A DNA stretch of 64,000 bases. Source: Morella rubra. Its lineage: Eukaryota; Streptophyta; Magnoliopsida; Fagales; Myricaceae. The notes beneath the pieces are model-generated. The model searched no databases. It was not told where the DNA came from and saw only the letters and a program-made list of their open reading frames with translations. Made by a program: the position numbers and the translations under genes. The stretch is taken from NCBI GenBank assembly GCA_003952965.2, contig CM025854.1:20754111-20818110 (forward strand), read 5' to 3'. Below are positions 1 to 9,781 of the stretch, piece by piece (position 1 is the stretch's first letter; every line of letters begins with the position of its first letter).

Positions 1-495
1 GAGTGACAATTTGAAGACCCACACTGTGACTGATCTCTAGCATCCACTACAACAGCCTCCTCCTGGCTTCCTTCTTCTCCATTATGTTACTCTGCATTCT
101 GTTCTTCGTTGTACTGTAACCAGTAACAAAAATGTGAGTACACTAGAACAAGTTTCAAAGAAAATTCAAAGAACCAGCAACAAGAGAATTCCATTGGTTC
201 AGAGGATCAAGAAAAATCCTAGAAATAAATTGATACAGATATGACTAGAACATGAAACACCAAATCATGTGTAAACAGCTACCCATAAAAGATAATGGTC
301 TTGTTTGTTAAAACAAATCAAAGACATTGTGCATAAGTATTATGGAATCTATCTGTAGGCTATACCTTGTGATGTGCATCTCCATTTTCAAGGGGTTCTT
401 CATCATCCACTTGCATGGTTCTGAAAGCCTCCACGAGTGTGTGATGTGATCTATTAGCATGGTTTGCGTATTCCTGTGCAGGAGCGTAAGCACCC
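1..495 (-). pseudogene. Inverted second copy of the coatomer beta' fragment
   Basis: This is the left arm of the palindrome. It holds mirrored copies of two of the three coatomer beta' segments: 356-495 (mirror of 937-1,076) and 1-113 (mirror of 1,319-1,431, including the internal stop). The upstream segment containing AESLADPEEYPNLF is not duplicated because it lies in the spacer. No open frame longer than about 60 codons results. If transcribed across the centre, the two arms would fold into a long hairpin RNA. Confidence 0.8.
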
Positions 496-1431
496 CTAGA
501 AAGCAATAAAAAATGCAGTTAAATAAATATTTAACTATTTAGTTAACCCGTAAGGATAAAAGCTTGATAAGAATCTCAAGGAAAACATCATCCAGCAAAA
601 TGCTAGTAAAAATGTTAAAATTAACAAATACCTCTATGTTCTTCTCCAACTTGGTTAGTGTCTCAGTTGTGTAATAAAGTTTGACATTATTTGTAGGTTA
701 ATCCAAAAGTTGCTGAATCTTTAGCTGATCCTGAGGAGTATCCTAATTTGTTTAAGGATTGGCAAGTTGCTCTTTCTGTTAAATCCAGAGTTGCAGAGAT
801 GAGGTATTTGTAATTTTAACATTTACTAGCATTTTGCTGGATGATGTTTTCCTTGAGATTCTTATCAAGCTTTTATCCTTACGGGTTAACTAAATAGTTA
901 AATATTTATTTAACTGCATTTTTTATTGCTTTCTAGGGGTGCTTACGCTCCTGCACAGGAATACGCAAACCATGCTAATAGATCACATCACACACTCGTG
1001 GAGGCTTTCAGAACCATGCAAGTGGATGATGAAGAACCCCTTGAAAATGGAGATGCACATCACAAGGTATAGCCTACAGATAGATTCCATAATACTTATG
1101 CACAATGTCTTTGATTTGTTTTAACAAACAAGACCATTATCTTTTATGGGTAGCTGTTTACACATGATTTGGTGTTTCATGTTCTAGTCATATCTGTATC
1201 AATTTATTTCTAGGATTTTTCTTGATCCTCTGAACCAATGGAATTCTCTTGTTGCTGGTTCTTTGAATTTTCTTTGAAACTTGTTCTAGTGTACTCACAT
1301 TTTTGTTACTGGTTACAGTACAACGAAGAACAGAATGCAGAGTAACATAATGGAGAAGAAGGAAGCCAGGAGGAGGCTGTTGTAGTGGATGCTAGAGATC
1401 AGTCACAGTGTGGGTCTTCAAATTGTCACTC
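1..1431. repeat. Large palindrome (inverted repeat, ~630-bp arms)
   Basis: Positions 1-634 are the reverse complement of about 800-1,431, with mirrored coordinates summing to 1,432. For example, the sequence starting GAGTGACAATTTGAAGACCC at 1 reappears inverted ending at 1,431. The arms look identical except for a 1-bp and a 2-bp indel near the inner edge (around 608-625). The unique spacer is about 165 bp (635-800). The outer edge coincides with the window start, so the repeat may continue to the left. The arms carry exons of a coatomer beta' gene in both orientations. The near-identity means either a recent inverted duplication or an assembly/read hairpin artefact. Confidence 0.95.
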
Positions 1432-1440
1432 GCTGGATTA
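697..1440 (+). pseudogene. Coatomer subunit beta' (COPI) 3'-exon fragment
   Basis: Three exon-like segments with splice sites read as the C-terminal part of plant coatomer beta'. Exon 697-803 contains AESLADPEEYPNLF and DWQVALSV. Exon 937-1,076 contains TLVEAFRTMQV and EEPLENGD. A third begins at 1,319 with YNEEQNAE and is then interrupted by TAA before NGEEGSQEEAVVVDA. In its family this protein is a WD40/solenoid subunit of the COPI vesicle coat acting in Golgi-to-ER transport. Only the tail is present: there are no WD40 repeats, no start and no recognisable native stop, and there is an internal stop codon, so I call it a pseudogene fragment. It lies beside a CACTA terminus at 2,416, which fits capture by a transposon, though this is inference. 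Confidence 0.85.
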
Positions 1441-2065
1441 CTTAATGGGTAATGAATCTATTTTGGAGTGCATTGTGGCACGTACATGGAAAATATTTTA
1501 ATGTAATTCACAAGCACTTTGGAAATAAATGCAATGATTGGTTTAGCAATGATATCTTTTCATTAAGCTTTCGGTGTTCATTTGGAATGATGTGCCTATT
1601 TATGACATCTCCTTTTACTAAGTTTATCATGTATTATTTCCAAAGGTGTTTCCTCTTAATTATTATTATTTTTTTTTCCATTTCAATACTAGGTTTTCTA
1701 GAGGAAGCTGCCTATAAGTGATCACAGGGACTGGTGGTTCTTTCACCTGATGGTGTGGCTTTTGTAGCGCATTGATTGCGTTATTTCCATTGTTACTACT
1801 TGGTGAAGATGATGTTGGTGCTGATGGTGTACTGAAGCTGCTTTTGCTAATGCTAGGATTAAAGTTATTTTTATTTTATGTTATAAACTTATATAGACTC
1901 TTGTGTTGTAAGATTTGGTTATTTAATCAATGATGAATTATATTTGCTTTATTATCCTTGTCCTTAGGTTTTTACATCAATGAATTATAGTTATTAAAAT
2001 AAATTTGTATTACAAATTAAAAATGCAGGTATTTTTATAAATATAGTTGTTGCAACCCTTTTCTT
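1432..2065. other. No gene seen; AT-rich flank
   Basis: AT-rich DNA between the coatomer relic and the CACTA terminus. The short open frame at 1,452-1,721 has no recognisable domain. It may be degenerate downstream sequence of the coatomer gene or the interior of a non-autonomous transposon. I see no splice-supported exon here. Confidence 0.5.
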
Positions 2066-2067
2066 AA

Positions 2068-2097
2068 AAAAGAAAGAAAGAAAGAAAGAAAGAAAGA
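2068..2097. repeat. AAAG microsatellite
   Basis: About seven uninterrupted AAAG units. Confidence 0.9.
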
Positions 2098-2099
2098 GT

Positions 2100-2416
2100 G
2101 CTAGGTCTATAGCGGCGTTTTGTAAAACGCTGCTAAATTTTTTTTTTAAAAATGTTGGGTCTATAGCAGCATTTTCTAAAACGCTGCTAAAGACCTATAG
2201 CATTTTATGGAAACGCTGCTAAAAATTCAAAAAAGCGCTTCGGATTTTTAGCGGCGGCCGTGGTCAAGATTTTCACCAGCAATTGTAAAAATCGCCGCTA
2301 AAACCTATCCTGACGGACATATAGCGGCGGTCGAGCTGCTAAAACCTAGAGCAGCATTTTTTTGGCCTATAGCAATAGTTTCTGACCGTCGCTATAGACC
2401 TTTTTTTTCTGTAGTG
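2100..2416 (+). mobile_element. CACTA (En/Spm) right terminus, non-autonomous or truncated
   Basis: The segment ends in CTGTAGTG at 2,409-2,416, the reverse complement of the diagnostic CACTACAG end. Inside are repeated short motifs of the form TATAGCGGCG / CGCCGCTATA, typical of CACTA subterminal transposase-binding arrays. Several form local palindromes, such as GCGTTTTGTAAAACGC near 2,114 and 2,170. The same motif family and terminal octamer occur at 53,205-53,588. No matching left end was found upstream, so the element is truncated, extends out of the window, or has an unrecognisable left end. Confidence 0.75.
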
Positions 2417-3187
2417 TAGGGGCAATAAAATAAATTTATAAATCAATTAAAGGGTAAAATCGGCAGTTCATATTAAAAAAGTCATGTGAGATGCACGTCG
2501 GTCAATTTTCTGTCCAAATTGAGGGAAATTATAGACGAAAGGTGCAATTTGTTAGGGTGGATAGTTTGTGACTGAAATGTCTCAAAAGTAGCAGTTTACG
2601 GGGCAAAATGCAAAAGATATGGTAGTTTATGAGTAAAAAGTGTAGCTTTCCCGAAAATATTTTTGTTTTCAATTTTTATCGAATTCACTACTAGTTGCAA
2701 CCGGTAAGTGAAAATATTGCATCCCGTTGAACTTATCGGATCCAACCATTTTAAACCCTAAAATTTCAATGTTCTGTTTTTACCAAATTCACTATCGGTT
2801 GCAAACGGTAGAATAACGTTTTGAAATATTTTTAAAATTTAAAATTCAAAAATCCTTTATAGTTTCAACTTCTACATATATTGGATCCGTTGATATGTTT
2901 CTCAATCGACCAGTAGTAACCAGAAGATTTTTGAAAATTCAAATAACGGCTATTTTGAAAGGGATATTTAAAAAGAACATTTTTCTAGATATTTTAATGT
3001 TGGAGAAACCTTCTATTATCATTCTAAAACTTCTACAAAGCCTAGAAATCAAATTTGCCCGCATTATTAAAATCTTACACACAAAACCTTCATATTCAAG
3101 CCTTGTTATTTGTGTGAGCTAAAGAGCTAGAGATATCATTGTAAAATTTACTCAGAGAGAGTTTTCATCTTGTAATTCCTTAGGGTT
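2417..3187. other. No gene seen; AT-rich intergenic DNA
   Basis: AT-rich sequence with two loosely similar stretches (about 2,690-2,770 and 2,790-2,880). The open frame 2,895-3,122 encodes no recognisable domain and is probably not a gene. Confidence 0.4.
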
Positions 3188-3320
3188 ATGAGAGTTGGTG
3201 AAAAAGTGAAGAGAGAAATGGTTTGAGTGAAATTTTTTATATTTATTGTTATGGAAATAGATGATTTGATAGGGGAGAAAGTTTATTTTATGGATTCCAA
3301 AATTTTGGTTTTGCAAACAA
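3188..3320. mobile_element. Truncated relative of the MITE at 32,618
   Basis: The stretch GAGTTGGTGAAAAAGTGAAG and what follows aligns by eye with the interior and right part of the Tourist-like MITE at 32,618-32,843: shared GGTGAAAA-GTGAA, TTTGAT-AGG, CAAAATTTTGG and a terminal CAAACAA. The left terminal inverted repeat is missing, so it is a fragment. Confidence 0.5.
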
Positions 3321-3338
3321 TATCCCAATCTTGACACC

Positions 3339-3662
3339 TGATGTAGTGCCAATAAATGTGCCAACGAATGCATAGAAAGTTGAGTTTTGACTAGTAAGTT
3401 ATGCCTTGACTCTTGGAAAGTTGTAGAATGACTCTTGGAAAGATGTGAGGTAATTAATGTGGCTCTTTGAAGTATGTAGCACAATTAATGTTAGAAGCAG
3501 TATAAATATGTGGTGGGTAATGTTGAAGGATGCAATCCTAAAAATACATTCACTCTTTGAAATTATAATTTGGTTGAGTTTTGCTTTCTTTTATCCTCCT
3601 TTTCTTGTTGTGAGTTTGTGTTCTTAAATTCTCTCTTTGTCTATCTTTTTCCTTCCCTCATC
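3339..3662 (+). mobile_element. Putative 5' LTR and primer-binding site of a Ty3-type element
   Basis: TAGTATCAGAGCTTG at 3,667-3,681 closely matches the initiator-methionine tRNA primer-binding site of plant LTR retrotransposons (usual form TGGTATCAGAGC) and lies just upstream of a gag reading frame. The sequence before it ends CCCTCATCA, compatible with a CA-3' LTR end. The 5' boundary (TGATGTAGTG at 3,339) is a guess, because no second LTR copy was found to fix it. Confidence 0.45.
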
Positions 3663-3716
3663 ATTTAGTATCAGAGCTTGTAATTACACTCTTGGGTTTT
3701 CTTCAATCACTTTCTC

Positions 3717-4625
3717 ATGGCGGCACGAGGAGGTAGAGGAAGACGAGGTAATCGGATGGGTGATGAGAAAGGTGAAAGAGATGAAGAACTTCAAGCACTT
3801 CGAAAACAAGTTGAACAATTTACTTTGCATCTTGAACTCTAAAAGGCTCGTCATGAGCGTGGTGTTTCAAGTCATGGGTCTTCTAGTGACGAGTCCGATG
3901 TGAATCCTTTTGGCAACCAACATGAGTCGTTGCCAAGGATGTTAAATAGTGATTTTGAAACTTTGCGGATCAGCTTACTGGAGTTCCATTGTCGCCTTCA
4001 ACTCGAAGATTTTCTTGAGTCGCTTAGCCATAGATAAATTCTTTGACTACAAGAAGACGCTAGAAAATCAACGTGTGAAGCTTGTGGCTACAAGGCTTCG
4101 TGTTTATGCTTCGGCATAGTGGTACAAAACTCAAGAGATGAAACTTCGAAAAAGGAAGCCTAGGATTTCTTCTTGGGAGAAAATGAAGACTAGACTCAAC
4201 GAGAAGTTCCTTCCAGTGGATTTTGCTCAGATGGCTTTTTCTCAATTCAACAATCTTCGTCAAGATTCAAAAAGTGTAATTGACTACACTGACGAGTTTA
4301 ACAAACTCATGGCTCACAATGATGTTCAAGAAATCGAAGAGCAATTCATGATGAAGTTGAGATGCATCGAATATGGAGGCTCAATAATGTATATCAGCCT
4401 TGAAGGTGGAGGCTAAACTTGCTCTAAGCGGTGCCAAGAAATTCATGGAGGTTAGAAGATTTTATTAAAAAAGTGATTCTTCACGTAGTTGAGGTGCTGG
4501 TTCTAATCCATGTGGAAATCCCAAAACTCCTGCAAAGTCAATCCTTATCGTATTGGAAATCAATCCAGTCATACCAATAATTTTAGTGCTTGTTTCAACT
4601 GCGGGCAAACTGGTCTAAAAAGGCA
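3717..4625 (+). pseudogene. Ty3/gypsy gag relic
   Basis: The reading starts at ATG 3,717 (MAARGGRGRRGNRMGDEKGE) and runs about 41 codons to a stop, continuing in frame after it, with further stops near 4,035 and 4,120. The clearest part, 4,138-4,416, matches the retrotransposon gag (capsid) domain: WEKMKTRLNEKFLP, followed by FSQFNNLRQDSKSVIDYTDE and FNKLMAHND. A degenerate zinc knuckle follows near 4,590 (CFNCGQTG), but its last Cys/His part is lost. In the family, gag forms the virus-like particle that packages element RNA. No protease, reverse transcriptase or integrase follows, because the element is interrupted at about 4,637 by another LTR-like sequence. Confidence 0.8.
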
Positions 4626-4636
4626 AGTAGACGCCC

Positions 4637-5774
4637 TGTAACACCTCTCCTATTTATTACCCTAAAACTGAAAATTTCCTAATAAATTATGAAATTACAG
4701 GGCGTAATCAAATTATTTGTTACGAGTTTTTCACTATTACTCTTTGGTTGCATTATTCTTACAATTTAGATATCCTAAATATGATTCCATATAAATATCC
4801 CTCCTCTAGAATAGATTCTACTAATATTGTTTTATTTTGTTTGTTATTAATTTCATAACAATTATATTGTTATGTTGATTAGTTTGTTAAATGACCTTAT
4901 TTGATTATAGTGCTAAAAGAAAGAATTTTGGAAAATGGGTGATTGGGCCCTTGAGGTTAGTTAAAGGGCTAGATATTGGTTATTTTAGGTTTTGTGAGTC
5001 AATCATTGTGGGTTTTAGGCTGGAATCATTTGGGGCCTAGAAATAAGGTTTAAAAATGAAGCCCAAGGTTTTAAAGCATAAGGTTTGAGATGATCGATCT
5101 TTTTTAAAAAAAAGAGAGCAGGTCATGATTAAGGATTAATGGTGAGGGTTGACACTTGGCAAAAATTGCCCTTGCGAACCCAAATTACCAAGTCCCGTCG
5201 TTAGCTTCTCATAGATAGCTATAGTTTACAAGATTAGGTTCTAGTAGACAGCTACAGTTTAAATGATCGTTGTAGAGTTAACCCTAGAATTAACTATGGC
5301 CCATTAAGCCTATTTAAGTGAGAGACCAGTAGAGATTTATTTTTCCCAGCCATCAATAGATCATTGAGAGAGAGAGAAAAAAAAGTGATTAGCTAGAAGG
5401 AGAAAAGAAAGGGAGTGAAGGCTTTAAGGCTTAAGGCTTTGTTTTGGTAAGTTTCAAGCATTTATCTCCTTAGATTCATTGTCCCTTTATGATTAGAGTA
5501 GTTAGTTAATTTTCTTAATTTCTTTTATCGCAATGGAGTGCAAGCAAGGAATTTTTCCAAGGTAAGGGTTGTCATTTTGTTTCAATGTTGGGTTCCTTTG
5601 GTTTAAACGACATGTATGGACCTTAACCTTGAATGATATGTTATTTTGTTGGTAACTTGCTTGCATGCCTTGGTTTTAACCAAATTTTGGGGTTTTAGTG
5701 GAAATCTAGTCTTGAAGATTGCATGCATAAGCCGATTGCTAGCTATTGATCTTTGAATATCTTGGTATTTTCTT
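4637..5774 (+). mobile_element. LTR-like sequence, left portion (appears split by the Mutator insertion)
   Basis: It begins TGTAACACCTCTCC, a start typical of many plant Ty3 LTRs, directly after the gag relic. It contains a TATA-like CTATTTAAGTGAGAG near 5,309 and a GA-rich leader-like stretch near 5,360-5,420. It stops exactly at the left target duplication of the Mutator element (TATTTTCTT at 5,766-5,774). The continuation is expected at 18,612. No gene seen. Confidence 0.45.
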
Positions 5775-6050
5775 AGGAAAAATTGACTTTGCACCCCTGA
5801 ACTTTGGGGTTATTTTTAAGTTGCACCCACTTTTATTGATTTTGTTAGATTAGTATCCCAAAGTTTAAGTTTACGTTAATTCCACCATGGACCTCAATTT
5901 GTTGTTACTTCTCACAGCAAACCAAGAACATGTTGTCCACGTGACAACTTAAATTTCCTATTTCCTGTTTTTCCTTTTGTTTAATGCGCATCTAGACATT
6001 GAACATTTTTTCCGACAAACATATCTGAAGTGTTCGAAATTGCTTCTCTT
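5775..6050 (+). repeat. Left terminal inverted repeat of the MULE
   Basis: Reads GGAAAAATTGACTTTGCACC at the outer end. By eye it aligns with the reverse complement of 18,330-18,602 along its whole length with scattered substitutions. Confidence 0.9.
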
Positions 6051-6333
6051 AGACAATACCAGTGGCCTCTGTTGTATTCCATAGTTACCAGTTGATTCCA
6101 GTTGCAAGCTTGTCAAGAGATCTCGAATCTGGTACAGGCATGGCCATCAGATCTTGATTAATGCATGTTCTTCGCTACTATTTTAGGGTTTCGACGCTTG
6201 TATGTTAGTTTAGGGCTTTCAATGATTTTGATGAATGTTAATTGCTTATGGATTTTGGGTGTAATCTTAAGTGGATTGCATGCATAAAGTGAAGAGAATG
6301 TAATTGTTTGTGTTGTCTCTATTGAATTTTAAA

Positions 6334-6861
6334 GGGAAAATTACATAGAGCACACTACGTTTTAGCTCAATATCAAAAGCCTTATTGGGTTTTAAAAAAA
6401 ATCTCAAAGCCCACTGGGTTTCTCATTTTGATATGAAAACTAACTTAAGCCAATTCCATTACTAAGGATAATAGAGCCTAGTCCACTTAAGTTAAATGCC
6501 AAGGTTAAAACCAATTGCTGGCTGTCACGTGTTTAAAATTTCTTGTTTGCTCATTCGGTCTCTTGTCTGTCATGTCGTATGCCATGCGATACAAAAACTA
6601 ACTCCGACGTGGCGTGCGTCGTGGCAGATGGGAAACCCAATGGAGCAGGCAAGGAATTTTAAACACGTGGTAGACAGCGATTGGTTTTAGCCCTGACATT
6701 TAACTTAAGTGGATTACGCTCCATTATATCCAATAATAGCATTGGCTTGAGTTAGTTTTCTTACCAAAATAAAAAATCCAAAGGGCTTTGAGATTTTTTT
6801 AAAAACCTAGTGAGGCTTTTGATATAGGGCTAAAACCCAGTGAGGCCAGTGTAATTTTTCC
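6334..6861. mobile_element. MULE-type MITE (528 bp) with ~120-bp inverted repeats
   Basis: The left end reads GGGAAAATTACATAGAGCAC; the right end inverted reads GGAAAAATTACACTGGCCTC. The arms continue with shared ATATCAAAAGCCT, AATCTCAAAGCCC and GAAAACTAACT blocks for about 120 bp. A perfect 9-bp direct duplication, AATTTTAAA, flanks it at 6,325-6,333 and 6,862-6,870. There is no transposase; the open frame 6,496-6,690 inside is not recognisable. It sits inside the larger MULE and 18 bp upstream of the copia 5' LTR. Confidence 0.88.
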
Positions 6862-6887
6862 AATTTTAAAACCAATTGGGTAACGTG

Positions 6888-8111
6888 TGTTCGATGTATG
6901 CTCTCAAAATCAATCATTTTGGATAATTATGAGATAATTCTTATTGCTGATTAATCACTTATATATTATTTTGGGTACTTATAATGACATAAGATGTTAT
7001 ATTGTTGAGTAATATTGTAGAAAAATAGGGGCAATGATTGATGAATTGGAGGTGGAGAGTATGACTTTTCGGATCCTTGTTGACTCATTTTGTTCTAGAC
7101 TGAGATACATGATAATAAACAAATAGGTCTACACTCGTTATGTCTCCATAAGATAGAATGATGGACTTCGCCATTGGGGTGGTGACCTTAAGCAGACAAG
7201 TGGATGGAATGTAAGAGTACATGCACTGAACCGAATCAAATATGAATACCTTCTGGAAACAATCACTAATGTATAGAATGTATTCAACACAATTAGCTTA
7301 TGTTGTCCTTAGACCTGAGAGAGTTATGCAGATTTGCTTGTTATGTGCTTGTGCTTTGACTGAGTCATTTGGTGATGATCTTCGCAGATCAAATATTTCA
7401 AATAATGTTGGGCCTTGTGCATAGTAAGTAAATTTATATAATTACTCAATATGGAATCCACTAGTCTCTTTATGAGGCAGTATATTCATTATGTCTGTAT
7501 ATTGTTGGACTCAAATAAAAACGCTGCGTAGAAGATTTTGTGAAAAGTTTTTTCACGATTTTTTTTGTGAAAATTGTTTTTATAACTTTTTGGGAGTCCA
7601 ACTGGGTACAGACAAGAATTAAGAACTATATGAGCTAGGGACTTAATCGGTGATATTTTTCAGTCCTATTATCTCATGTGGAATATAGCATGGTGGAAGA
7701 ATAAATAAGCATATAATTGTTAGCAAAAGAGATTTCACAAAAACAATCTCATCATCTCGAAGGGTAAATTGTGATATATTAATAGACATGATCACAATTT
7801 GTAGAGGCCATAAATTTGGATTACAGAATATAAGGAGTTTAATGAAAAAGAGTTTTTTATGACGATATTACGGCCGAGATTTGAAGTCTCTATAAATCTC
7901 ACACACAAGAACAGTTGACTTCTGAGCCAGCCATTATAAAAGCTCAAAAGCTATTTAAGAAGTACGAGAATTTCTTTGTGAGACTTTCTCTCTAGAAAAC
8001 CTTTCTCTCTCTAAACTCTCTAAAAAACTATGTGCGTGGATCTGAAGGAGGCAGAACGTTTGGGCTGTTATGATTCAACGATTATTTTCGTTGCAATCTT
8101 GTGCTCTAACA
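6888..8111 (+). repeat. Copia 5' LTR (~1.22 kb)
   Basis: Begins TGTTCGATGTATGC and ends GTGCTCTAACA. It is collinear with 12,113-13,343 over its whole length with scattered point differences and small indels. Noticeable divergence between the two LTRs indicates an old insertion. Confidence 0.88.
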
Positions 8112-8112
8112 A

Positions 8113-8126
8113 GTGGTATCGGAGCT
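8113..8126 (+). other. Copia primer-binding site
   Basis: GTGGTATCGGAGCT immediately follows the LTR. The core TGGTATC-GAGC is the complement of the initiator-methionine tRNA 3' end used by most plant copia elements. Confidence 0.75.
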
Positions 8127-8570
8127 TAGATCTGTGAAATCTCACAGCTCAAGATTAGTGTTTCTCTCTCTAACTCACGCACGTGTTCTTTACGATCTGT
8201 TGAGTTTTATTGCGAATCTGTTGGTTGGAAAGAGTTTTTGTACCATATATAACTTGTTTTTAGATTTGCATGTGAAAAAGAGGAGAATTGAAGGCAAAGA
8301 AAAATTTTCTCTTATGCCCGTGCATTTCTCTTTGTGAAAAAGGGGAACAAAATGGCTTTGCTCTTAATTTGTTTTTGTGCGTGGAGGCGTGTTTCCCTTG
8401 CACCAAGCCTTTTGTTTTTGCCGATTGCCCTTATGCTTCTTTATGGATCTCTTTGTTGAAAGAGGAAACTGTGTGAAACATAGGGGAGAGGAGAAAAGTT
8501 TCTTTTTGCTCCACTTTAGTCTATGAACAATCGGCATGTTTAGATTTCTTTGAAAGAAGTTGAAATCTAA

Positions 8571-8829
8571 GGCTATGTTTGGTTTGGTTTGGTTTTGAAA
8601 ACATTTTTTGTGTAATGCATTAAGATATTTTTTTGTTGTTGGAGGTAGTATAGATTCTCTTGGGATTGATGAAAAGTTAGTTAAAAGTTATTGGAGTTTA
8701 TAAAAAGTTAGTTAAAAGTTGTCGGAATTTGTGAAAAGTTACTGGAGTTTGTAAAAAAGTATTGTAATTATGAAAAAATGATTGTGGAAAAATTTTTAAA
8801 ATTTTTTTGAGAATTAGCCAAACATAGCC
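8571..8829. mobile_element. Tourist-like (PIF/Harbinger) MITE, 259 bp
   Basis: Perfect inverted ends GGCTATGTTTGG / CCAAACATAGCC are flanked by a TAA direct duplication at 8,568-8,570 and 8,830-8,832, the target preference of PIF/Harbinger elements. The interior contains several near-repeats of GTTAGTTAAAAGTT and GGAGTTTATAAAAAG. Noncoding. It lies within the interior of the copia element. Confidence 0.8.
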
Positions 8830-8832
8830 TAA

Positions 8833-9781
8833 GTTTGTTGGTTTGATTTTGTTGTTCTTGCATGTGATTTGGTTTAGAAACAACATGAATCGGGCTTGTT
8901 TTAGATTATTTTCATGTTCTTCAAGTTCGTGAAATTGAATGGAGAGAGGGAGAGCAATTTCTTGCTCTCCAATCTGGTCGCCACCAGCTTTGGCGGTGGC
9001 TCAGCTGGCCGGGGACCACGCTTGGTGGTCCCAGGCAAACCCAGCAGTGGCGCCGTGTGGCCTAGTTGCCAACGGTGGCTGCTACCATAGTGTACCACTT
9101 TGGGGGTACACTGGTTAAGGCAAAAGCCTCCCTGCCGCCTCCCACGGCCACCTTAGGCAGTGGGGTGGCTGGCCATTGGTTGGCTGGCACCTAGGTCGAC
9201 CTATTTGGGCTACAGGTAGAGCAATAGTTGCCCTACTCGACCCAAGGCCCAATCCATGGCCTGTTTAATAAAAAAAAGGGCTAATGGGTAGGGCTACAAT
9301 GGGCCACGGGCCTGGCCCAATGGGGCTAGCCAGTGACCCATTGACCCTTAGAGGGTACAGGCTGACCTTATTAGGTCAGGCCCGTGACCCTCAAGGGCCA
9401 TGGGTCCCGCCCAAACGGGTGCGGGCTTGACCGTTATGGGTCAGCCCGTGACCCATGGGTTTTAGAACCAGGTTGGACCCAGATCCAACCCGAACCCATG
9501 TCGGTCATGGATTGGGTACGACCCAGTCCATGCCCCAGTTGACCAGATCGGTTTTACCAATTTGAACCTGTTTGACAAAAAAAAAAACTTATTACAGATA
9601 TAATATAAGCGTTAAATGAGATTATTTTACAAGAAAATTGAGTTCCATGGCCTTCCATTGTTGGTATTTGAGAATTTTATTTGATTGATTAAAGCTAAAA
9701 TAGTCACGGCCAATTATTGATTTTATAATTTGTCCTGTATACTTCTTATGAAGATAAGTGAGCGTGTATGAGTAGTGGGAG
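8833..9781. other. Copia interior without coding sequence; GC-rich stretch
   Basis: No pol or gag frame is visible. About 8,940-9,560 is unusually GC-rich for the window and carries many partly repeated GGCCCAATGGG, CCCGTGACCC and GGGTCAGGCC motifs. The frames crossing it show no domain. It could be diverged element leader or unrelated insert DNA. Confidence 0.45.

Noticed and set aside
2895-3122. 75-codon plus-strand frame
   Set aside because: AT-driven composition, no domain, no splice or promoter context, and it lies in repeat-like DNA.
8113-8476. Two plus-strand frames after the copia 5' LTR as a possible gag
   Set aside because: Neither shows a gag or zinc-knuckle motif; this is the untranslated leader after the primer site.
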